A stretch of DNA of 44,926 bases from the NCBI RefSeq assembly GCF_001612685.1, contig NZ_BDAY01000096.1:1-44926 (forward strand), written 5' to 3'. The translations under genes were made by a program, and so were the position numbers. The DNA comes from Nocardia altamirensis NBRC 108246. GTDB taxonomy: Bacteria; Actinomycetota; Actinomycetes; Mycobacteriales; Mycobacteriaceae. The notes below the pieces were generated by a model. The model ran no database searches. It was not told the origin of the DNA and was given only the letters and a program-made list of their open reading frames with translations. Each line of letters begins with the position of its first letter. Position 1 is the first letter of the stretch. Positions 40,491 through 44,926 of this stretch are shown in pieces.

Positions 40491-40958
40491 TCAGCGGACG
40501 CGTACCCCGTATCGCGGGCTGGGGAAGGTTTCGGGGTCGGTGCCTGGCCATTTCTCCTCGGCGCGCAGGCGGTCGCGCAGGTCGCGCAGCCACTTGTGGT
40601 GGGCCAGATATCCGTTCGGGCCGTCGAGCAGCTGTGTCCGGACGCGGGTGGCGATCCAGTCGATGGGTCGTTTGGTGGTCACCTTGATTCGTTCCTGCCA
40701 ATTCTCGGCGTTCGCGTCGTAGTAGAGGTCCGGCAGGTCGTAGGTGAGGCCGACAACCTCCACCCGATAGTTGCCGGTCGGAGAGACCCGCATCTTCTGC
40801 CTCTGTGGTCCGTTGAGGTAAGCCTGTCGCTCGCCGTTCATGTAGGGGTACAGCGTCCAGCCAGGCCCCCAGTGCCCGGCCATGCGCTCGGCGAAGTCGG
40901 CGAGAGCCAAGCCGGTCAAGAAGGCGGGCAGTTCGGTTGGGTTCGCGTCGCTGGTCAT
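40491..40958 (-). CDS. Hypothetical protein of the shared-promoter regulon
   Basis: A 155-residue protein. ATG at 40958 behind GAAAGGA is preferred; a start at 40997 would lie inside the promoter's -10 element. It is rich in tryptophan and tyrosine (MAGHWGPGWTLYPYMNGERQAYL, HHKWLRDLRDRL). No domain recognised. Transcribed from the TTGACT/GTTCAT promoter at 40996-41025, and so likely co-regulated with the 41468, 41775 and 42034 genes. Confidence 0.65.
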   Translation of the reverse strand: MTSDANPTELPAFLTGLALADFAERMAGHWGPGWTLYPYMNGERQAYLNGPQRQKMRVSPTGNYRVEVVGLTYDLPDLYYDANAENWQERIKVTTKRPIDWIATRVRTQLLDGPNGYLAHHKWLRDLRDRLRAEEKWPGTDPETFPSPRYGVRVR

Positions 40959-40995
40959 CGCGAGTCCTTTCTTGCTGGTTGATTGCTGCAACACC

Positions 40996-41077
40996 ATGAA
41001 CGCTCTGCTCGGCGGACGAAGTCAAGCCGCAAAACGAACTGTTTGATCTCGAAAAATAGTGTCCTGCAACAAATTCA
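40996..41077 (-). promoter_or_regulatory. Shared-type promoter and upstream dyad, copy 1
   Basis: On the minus strand: TTGACT (41025-41020), 18 bases, GTTCAT (41001-40996). Upstream at 41051-41077 lies an imperfect 27-bp dyad (TGAATTTGTT-N7-ACTATTTTTC), 25 bases from the -35; in the other copies the gap is 13 to 14 bases, about one helical turn less. Confidence 0.6.
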
Positions 41078-41157
41078 GGGAATTCGTCGGTCGGCGTCGA
41101 TGGCCGGTGGCATGGATGGCGGCGGCCGTACTGCGCGCGTGTGGCGCTGCCGGTTCG

Positions 41158-41179
41158 GGCGGCCCGCGAGGGCCGCCCC
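41158..41179 (-). terminator. Terminator of the 41468 gene
   Basis: GGGCGGCCC and GGGCCGCCC pair perfectly around GCGA, four bases past the stop at 41184 on the minus strand. Confidence 0.75.
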
Positions 41180-41183
41180 CGGC

Positions 41184-41468
41184 TCAGCTGTGCGGGTTGG
41201 GCGGTGCGATGAAGCATCCGCCGCCGGAGTAGTTGGCGCCATGCTTCTCGCAGGCGGCCTCGATGTCGTCGCGGCCACCGTCGGCGAACGCCTTGTCCAC
41301 CGAGCCGTAGGCCATCAGCAGCCAGTCGAGGTCGGGTCGGTGGGCGTACGGCCAGGGGTCGTATCTGGGCGGGTTGGGGACCATGTATCCGGCGGCGGTG
41401 AGTTCCGCAGCCACCGCCGTCAGGGCGTCTTCGGTGCTGGCGTAGATGAAGTGTTCGTAGGTTTCCAT
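41184..41468 (-). CDS. RraB-like small protein
   Basis: A 94-residue protein; ATG at 41468 follows CCGGAGGCAG. TEDALTAVAAELTAAGY, a beta strand, then LDWLLMAYGSVDKAFADGGRDDIEAACEKHGANYSGGG resemble the alpha/beta sandwich of RraB-type (ribonuclease E inhibitor B) proteins. The resemblance is by pattern only. It is transcribed from shared-type promoter copy 2. Confidence 0.65.
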   Translation of the reverse strand: METYEHFIYASTEDALTAVAAELTAAGYMVPNPPRYDPWPYAHRPDLDWLLMAYGSVDKAFADGGRDDIEAACEKHGANYSGGGCFIAPPNPHS

Positions 41469-41504
41469 GTCTGCCTCCGGGGTCGGTTCGATGCTCGCGA
41501 CACC

Positions 41505-41574
41505 ATGAACGCTCCGAACCGCAAACGAGTCAAGCCGTGCGTGCACTCAAACACGTTGTGGCGCAATTTAATTC
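41505..41574 (-). promoter_or_regulatory. Shared-type promoter and upstream dyad, copy 2
   Basis: Minus strand: TTGACT (41533-41528), 17 bases, GTTCAT (41510-41505). The 27-bp dyad (GAATTAAATT-N7-AACGTGTTTG) is at 41548-41574, 14 bases upstream of the -35. Confidence 0.65.
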
Positions 41575-41601
41575 GGTAACAGCGGACCGCCGATGCGGCG
41601 C

Positions 41602-41775
41602 TCAGCCGACGTGAATACGCAGAGCGTTGCGCACCGTGTGGCGTGCACGGCGATGAGCTTTTGCCGTCAGCCGCGCGTGACGGCGGCGTGTAGCACGCGA
41701 GCTGTAACCCGCCGGGAATCGGCTGTGACCCCAGCAGCAAGCCTGGTCGGCTCTGGTTACTCCGTATGGGCGCAT
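41602..41775 (-). CDS. Small basic Cys-containing protein
   Basis: A 57-residue, very basic protein (MRPYGVTRADQACCWGHSRF, then a run rich in Arg/His and Ala). ATG at 41775 follows GGACAGGACAGG. The RADQ-x-CC-x-GH pattern is known to me from small proteins of actinobacterial mobile elements, and would suit nucleic-acid binding. Transcribed from the minus-strand arm of the divergent promoter at 41832-41861. Confidence 0.6.
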   Translation of the reverse strand: MRPYGVTRADQACCWGHSRFPAGYSSRATRRRHARLTAKAHRRARHTVRNALRIHVG

Positions 41776-41831
41776 GTGCCTGTCCTGTCCCTTGGTCGAT
41801 ATGTGGCACCACCATGTGTGGCGGCCCCTCA

Positions 41832-41943
41832 ATGAACGCTCTGCATCCCGTAATGAGTCAAGCCCTGTTGTGACGAAAGATGTTGGAGTACAACTCATTT
41901 CATCAACAGGCGGCTTGACTTCGGTGGCGGCGAGAGCGTTCAT
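41832..41943. promoter_or_regulatory. Divergent shared-type promoters with central 27-bp dyad (copies 3 and 4)
   Basis: Minus arm: TTGACT (41861-41856), 18 bases, GTTCAT (41837-41832). Plus arm: TTGACT (41915-41920), 17 bases, GTTCAT (41938-41943). Midway is GAAAGATGTT-N7-AACTCATTTC (41875-41901), exactly 13 bases from each -35; CTGTTG and CAACAG flank it symmetrically. One bound protein could control both genes. Confidence 0.75.
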
Positions 41944-42033
41944 GGTGTCGTAGCCCGAACACACCGGCAGCGCACCGGGGGCTACCGCCCCGGCCGGGGC
42001 ATGGCCATCCACCAACTCTTTCGAGGAGACGTC

Positions 42034-42786
42034 ATGTCCAAGAACCGCCCCGCCCACTACACCACCGCCCAAATGCTCTGGGCGGCACTGAACTACGCAC
42101 CTGGCAGCACCTCGGCTGAGCTGGCCGAGAACGCTGGAATCGGCGGCTCCACCGCCCGCAAGCTCCTGCTCGCCCTCGAACGCACCGGCACGGCGCACCG
42201 CACCGAAGGCGTATCCGACGGCAGCGCCCGCCGCCCCGCCGACCGGTGGTGGCCGACAACCGACACCAGCTCTGGCGGTACTGACACGGCCGAGGCCACT
42301 GAGCCCGCCGAATCGGGCGACACCGCCCCAGCGGCCGAGGACCCCACCGCGCCTACCCCCGCCGCGAACGACGCGACAGGAGGCGAATCCGGGGCCGACA
42401 CACCTGACGCCGACAACGAGATCGACTCTGCGGAAACCGATCCCGACGACACGAACGGACCCGAAACCGCAACGCCGCCGGTCGAGGACCTCGCGCCGAA
42501 GGAGGGCGACGAACTCGAGAATCCCACCGAGGAGGCCACGCAGGCCGCCCCCGGCGAGGAGGAGCCGGTCACGCCGAAGCGGCTCGGAAAAGGCGCACTG
42601 CGCGGCATGGTCGAGAACTTCCTGGCCGACTGCGCGGGCCGGGAATTCACCCCGAGCCAGCTCGCCAAGGACCTGAACCGCTCGGCCGGGGCGATCCACA
42701 ACGCCCTGGAGAAGCTGGTCGCCGACGGCGAGGTCACCCGCACTTGCGACGCCCCGAAGCGCTACATGATCGCCCCCGCCGAGTAG
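42034..42786 (+). CDS. Double winged-helix regulator-like protein
   Basis: A 250-residue protein; ATG at 42034 behind CGAGGAGACG. Residues 8-55 (TAQMLWAALNYAPGSTSAELAENAGIGGSTARKLLLALE) and residues 195-245 (LRGMVENFLADCAGREFTPSQLAKDLNRSAGAIHNALEKLV) are each a winged helix-turn-helix. A linker of about 130 residues, very acidic and rich in Pro, Ala and Thr, is probably unfolded. Driven by promoter copy 4. It is a candidate regulator of the promoter set around it, but no DNA binding has been shown. Confidence 0.75.
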   Translation: MSKNRPAHYTTAQMLWAALNYAPGSTSAELAENAGIGGSTARKLLLALERTGTAHRTEGVSDGSARRPADRWWPTTDTSSGGTDTAEATEPAESGDTAPAAEDPTAPTPAANDATGGESGADTPDADNEIDSAETDPDDTNGPETATPPVEDLAPKEGDELENPTEEATQAAPGEEEPVTPKRLGKGALRGMVENFLADCAGREFTPSQLAKDLNRSAGAIHNALEKLVADGEVTRTCDAPKRYMIAPAE

Positions 42787-42800
42787 CGGGCTCCAGCGGC

Positions 42801-42843
42801 CAGCCTCGGGCATCGACCACCGCCGCTCGATGCCCCCTGGCTG
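42801..42843 (+). promoter_or_regulatory. Stem-loop downstream of the 42034 gene
   Basis: GGGCATCGA (42808-42816) pairs with TCGATGCCC (42827-42835), extended by CAGCC/GGCTG outside. No T-run; it may be a partial terminator before the two small coupled genes. Confidence 0.55.
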
Positions 42844-42875
42844 ACCGCTGGATCCATGAGAAAGGTTGGGAACCG

Positions 42876-42977
42876 ATGTCCTACGACGACCGCCAGCTGG
42901 TGGCCTGCGACCGCATCACGATGGCGCTCGCCGCCGCGATGGTGTGCTTCCGCGAAGCGAGGGCGCACCATGGCTGA
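42876..42977 (+). CDS. Very small protein coupled to the next gene
   Basis: A 33-residue protein (MSYDDRQLVACDRITMALAAA and on) with GAGAAAGG upstream. Its stop overlaps the next gene's start by 8 bases, suggesting translational coupling. The amphipathic helix could be a leader or a tiny partner protein. Confidence 0.45.
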   Translation: MSYDDRQLVACDRITMALAAAMVCFREARAHHG

Positions 42978-43278
42978 ACCGACCTATCACGAGGTGGCGA
43001 TGCGGGTGTACCGCGACGACAGCTGGGACACTGAGCTCACCGAAGCCGAAGCCAAGGTCGTCGCCGCTGGATGGGTGGGCGTGCACTACTGCCCGAACCT
43101 GTACCGGTGGGTCAACGGGCGCACCGGCCTCGACCCGAAAACCCTTCTCGCCGAGGCGCTGCGACTGTGGGACGACCTCGGTCTGCGGCGCGAGGACTGG
43201 CCACACGAAGGCGATCCGGACCCCAGCATCGCCGCCGTCGCCGCGCTCGCCCATTACCTCGAGCAACAGCCCGCCTGA
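42970..43278 (+). CDS. Hypothetical protein
   Basis: A 102-residue protein (MAEPTYHEVAMRVYRDDSW, GVHYCPNLYRWVNGRTGLD, LLAEALRLWDDLGLRREDW). Acidic, soluble, mixed alpha/beta. No family recognised. Its start lies inside the 3' end of the preceding tiny gene, so initiation most likely depends on it. Confidence 0.6.
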   Translation: MAEPTYHEVAMRVYRDDSWDTELTEAEAKVVAAGWVGVHYCPNLYRWVNGRTGLDPKTLLAEALRLWDDLGLRREDWPHEGDPDPSIAAVAALAHYLEQQPA

Positions 43279-43613
43279 CTTCACCTCCCCCTCCGAATCC
43301 AGCCGAGGAGCTCTCGCTGCGACCCGGGTGTCCTGCAGGTGTCCGCTGGCAATGCCGCCAGCTACCGGGTAGGGGGTGCGAGGATTGTGGTTGGCCGGAA
43401 TCGTGCTCCCCGTTGGGCTTTGCCGACGGCGGTTCCGGGACCTGCATCGAGGCCGGATGTGTAGCTGTGCCGACGTCAGGCTTGGCCGACGTTGGAGTCT
43501 CGGGGTCGAGCCCGGCTGTGCCGGGCACCCCATCCTGTCATTCCTCATGTCACCAGACGTGCGCACGCGCGAACTGGTCGTGCGCTGCACGCCTTAACGA
43601 AAGGGAGATCATC
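43279..43613. other. Gene-free stretch
   Basis: No frame here has coding character on either strand with a ribosome binding site. There are GC-rich short inverted repeats, but no convincing terminator, promoter or repeat was found. Confidence 0.4.
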
Positions 43614-43766
43614 ATGGGCAAGGGCGGCACTCCAATGGACCGCGACGCAGCAGATCGCATCGCAGAGGCAGCCGAACGAGATCCTGGCTCGGCGACGGCC
43701 ACAACAGGATTTGATGACCGGGCCGACGCGGCGGCCGACCGCAATGAAGGCGGTGACGACGAGTAG
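43614..43766 (+). CDS. SMP-like small acidic protein
   Basis: A 50-residue acidic protein; ATG at 43614 follows AAAGGGAG. MDRDAADRIAEAAERDPGS, then TGFDDRADAAADRNEG, resembles the short repeat of plant seed-maturation (SMP) proteins, found as small single proteins in actinobacteria. Probably flexible; function unknown. The start is set by the ribosome binding site; earlier in-frame sequence is not coding-like. Confidence 0.6.
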   Translation: MGKGGTPMDRDAADRIAEAAERDPGSATATTGFDDRADAAADRNEGGDDE

Positions 43767-43942
43767 TTAGCTGGTGGGTGCGGTGAGGAGTCGGCCCTCA
43801 CCGCACCCACGTGTACCGGCGAAGCTCGGGCTCCCGAAATGCACCTCGAGCCGTTCATGACACGGGCGACCTCGGATGATTACGCCGAGTTCGGAAAAGG
43901 TGAGGGGCGCAGGGTGGTTCGCGTTCACGGCTCGAGAAGGGC

Positions 43943-43970
43943 GCCCCGGCGGGCTGTGGCTCGCCGGGGC
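43943..43970 (-). terminator. Terminator of the 44364 gene
   Basis: GCCCCGGCG (43943-43951) pairs perfectly with CGCCGGGGC (43962-43970), just beyond the stop at 43987 on the minus strand. Confidence 0.7.
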
Positions 43971-43986
43971 ATCGTCGTCACGATCG

Positions 43987-44364
43987 TCAGATCGAGGTGA
44001 CCATTTGGTAGACCACGCGGGTGCGGAGGCTGGTGGCCACCATTTGGTGGTGTGCCGCTTCGAGCATCCAGTTGTCGCTGCCGTCGCGCAGGGGCTCGAT
44101 CGCCGCGAGGGTGGTGGCGGTGAGCCAGCCGAGCAGTGTCGCGGCGATCGCGTCGCGGATCTCCTCGTCTATCGGCATGTCGCGCAGCAGCGTGCGCGCG
44201 TTGGCGATCGAGTCGACCGCATCCTCGGGGTCAGCGCCTTCGTACGGAGCTACCTCGATCGGAATCGGCAGTGCCAGGAGGATCTTCGTGATGACGCCGT
44301 GTGCGCGGTTGCCGATGGCCACGATCTTGTCCAGCGTGTACTCGTCGTCGTACTCGTTGCCCAT
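43987..44364 (-). CDS. Hypothetical acidic helical protein
   Basis: A 125-residue protein (MGNEYDDEYTLDKIVAIGNRAHGVITKILLALPI, RDAIAATLLGWLTATTLAAIEPL). Mainly helical, acidic at the N-terminus, with a hydrophobic helix near residues 75-95. Start behind GGAAGGGG. Transcribed from the TTGTAA/TAGTGT promoter at 44433-44461 that carries the 27-bp dyad, so likely in the same regulon as the genes near 41-42 kb. Confidence 0.6.
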   Translation of the reverse strand: MGNEYDDEYTLDKIVAIGNRAHGVITKILLALPIPIEVAPYEGADPEDAVDSIANARTLLRDMPIDEEIRDAIAATLLGWLTATTLAAIEPLRDGSDNWMLEAAHHQMVATSLRTRVVYQMVTSI

Positions 44365-44432
44365 AGTGAGCCCCTTCCGGGTTGTTGGTTATTTGCCTTG
44401 CCAGGCGGGTCCGACCCCGCCCAACGACACCA

Positions 44433-44501
44433 ACACTACGACGAAAGAGTAGTAATTACAACGATCAGTCAGTCGAAAGATGTTGCCCCTGAACAGATTT
44501 C
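44433..44501 (-). promoter_or_regulatory. Promoter with 27-bp dyad, copy at 44.5 kb
   Basis: Minus strand: TTGTAA (44461-44456), 17 bases, TAGTGT (44438-44433). The dyad, GAAAGATGTT-N7-AACAGATTTC on the plus strand, lies at 44475-44501, again 13 bases from the -35. It overlaps the last codon of the HTH gene. The core differs from the TTGACT/GTTCAT type, but dyad and spacing are the same. Confidence 0.65.
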
Positions 44502-44916
44502 ATTGCACTTCCCGTAGGTAGCTCCGGCGTGCTGCGGTATCCGCGTCGACGGTGGCGCGCCGCCAGCGCTTGACGCCATCCCTGTCTTCGTCCGGTGCGG
44601 GGTATTGGCCGCGCGAGACGTAGGCGGCGATCGTTCCTCGGGCTTTTCGCGTATAGGCGGCAATCTGGGAGATGGTCAGCAGATCATCCGGGTCGCCGGA
44701 CGCCACGGGCCCCTCGGGGGCCGCCGGTGCCGGGCCGATGGCCGCTTCGACATCGCTGGCCAGGTACTCGTTCCAGTGCCCACGCCGTCCGATCGGCGCT
44801 GGCCAGTCGGGCTTGGCCATCCACACCTTCTGCACCGTGGTCAGGGCACGGCCGTAGCGCTGCGCGATTTCGGGCGCGATCAGCCGTGGCGCGTCGCCGC
44901 CGTTCGGGCCTATCAT
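44500..44916 (-). CDS. Protein with two helix-turn-helix-like regions
   Basis: A 138-residue protein. Residues 10-60 (APEIAQRYGRALTTVQKVWMAKPDWPAPIGRRGHWNEYLASDVEA) and 78-125 (LLTISQIAAYTRKARGTIAAYVSRGQYPAPDEDRDGVKRWRRATV) each look like an excisionase/MerR-type helix-turn-helix with a short wing. A duplicated domain would suit a dyad operator. It stands next to the copy of the dyad at 44475-44501, which overlaps its 3' end. It is a second candidate regulator of the small-gene regulon. The region above the start lies outside the window. Confidence 0.7.
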   Translation of the reverse strand: MIGPNGGDAPRLIAPEIAQRYGRALTTVQKVWMAKPDWPAPIGRRGHWNEYLASDVEAAIGPAPAAPEGPVASGDPDDLLTISQIAAYTRKARGTIAAYVSRGQYPAPDEDRDGVKRWRRATVDADTAARRSYLREVQ

Positions 44917-44926
44917 GATCTGTTGA

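Noticed and set aside
40114..41217. Minus-strand open frame of 367 codons
   Set aside because: It overlaps two better genes in another frame and reads through a promoter; composition Arg/Pro-rich.
41602..42813. Minus-strand open frame of 403 codons
   Set aside because: It crosses a divergent promoter region and runs opposite the winged-helix gene; only its last 57 codons, behind their own ATG, look like a real small gene.
1..44926. tRNA, rRNA and CRISPR
   Set aside because: No T-loop/acceptor pattern, ribosomal RNA signature or regularly spaced repeat was found. The TGAGAC array is not CRISPR because the spacing is irregular and the motif short.

Overview
This is high-GC actinobacterial DNA, most likely from Nocardia or a close relative. 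The grounds are the strong GC codon bias, the many GTG starts, paired XRE/DUF5753 and DUF397 genes, an isoleucine T-box leader of the short translational kind known from Nocardia and Mycobacterium ileS, and phage structural genes of the mycobacteriophage/Rhodococcus-phage type. The taxonomic call is inference. LAYOUT: 1-12510 is the right part of a siphovirus-type prophage, all on the plus strand with mostly overlapping start/stop codons: major tail protein, tail assembly chaperones with a candidate -1 frameshift, a 1326-residue tape measure protein carrying an NlpC/P60 peptidase, minor tail proteins, an M23+GH25 endolysin, a small holin-like protein and two glycine-rich tail proteins. A strong bidirectional terminator (12485-12508) closes it. 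12525-17383 is a minus-strand accessory stretch: two unknown small proteins sharing a TGTATATAC motif, two NUDIX hydrolases, and a two-gene unit of an APH-fold kinase and an XRE/TPR regulator. 

17574-30144 is the most interesting part: a plus-strand island that looks like an undescribed biosynthetic cluster. It holds a protein with a recombinase-like N-terminus and an ATPase-like C-terminus, a Gfo/Idh/MocA oxidoreductase, a DegT/AHBA-synthase-like aminotransferase, a NUDIX hydrolase, an 825-residue fusion of a PLP-dependent fold-III decarboxylase with a SAM methyltransferase, a 2OG/Fe(II)-type oxygenase, a 221-residue protein that aligns with the green fluorescent protein family but lacks the chromophore triad, a PhyH-type dioxygenase, a terminator, and a T-box-controlled type-2 isoleucyl-tRNA synthetase. 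The tRNA synthetase could be a self-resistance enzyme, making isoleucyl-tRNA synthetase the proposed target of the product (inference). A roughly 100-bp fragment of a second ileS lies 1.1 kb past the intact gene, behind another APH-fold kinase. 

31374-37595 carries an FkbM methyltransferase, a minus-strand run of small unknown genes including a cold-shock protein, and an XRE/DUF5753-DUF397 pair whose promoter holds overlapping palindromes. 37616-38086 is a non-coding array of at least nine TGAGAC/GTCTCA motifs, often with ATGCCA at a fixed distance. 38260-40391 has a frameshifted NUDIX gene and a coupled NUDIX plus P-loop kinase pair. 40491-44916 is a small-gene region in which four promoters share a TTGACT-N17/18-GTTCAT core and four 27-bp imperfect dyads sit upstream, one of them centred between two divergent promoters: apparently one regulon of small actinobacterial proteins. 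No tRNA, rRNA, CRISPR array or complete insertion sequence was recognised.
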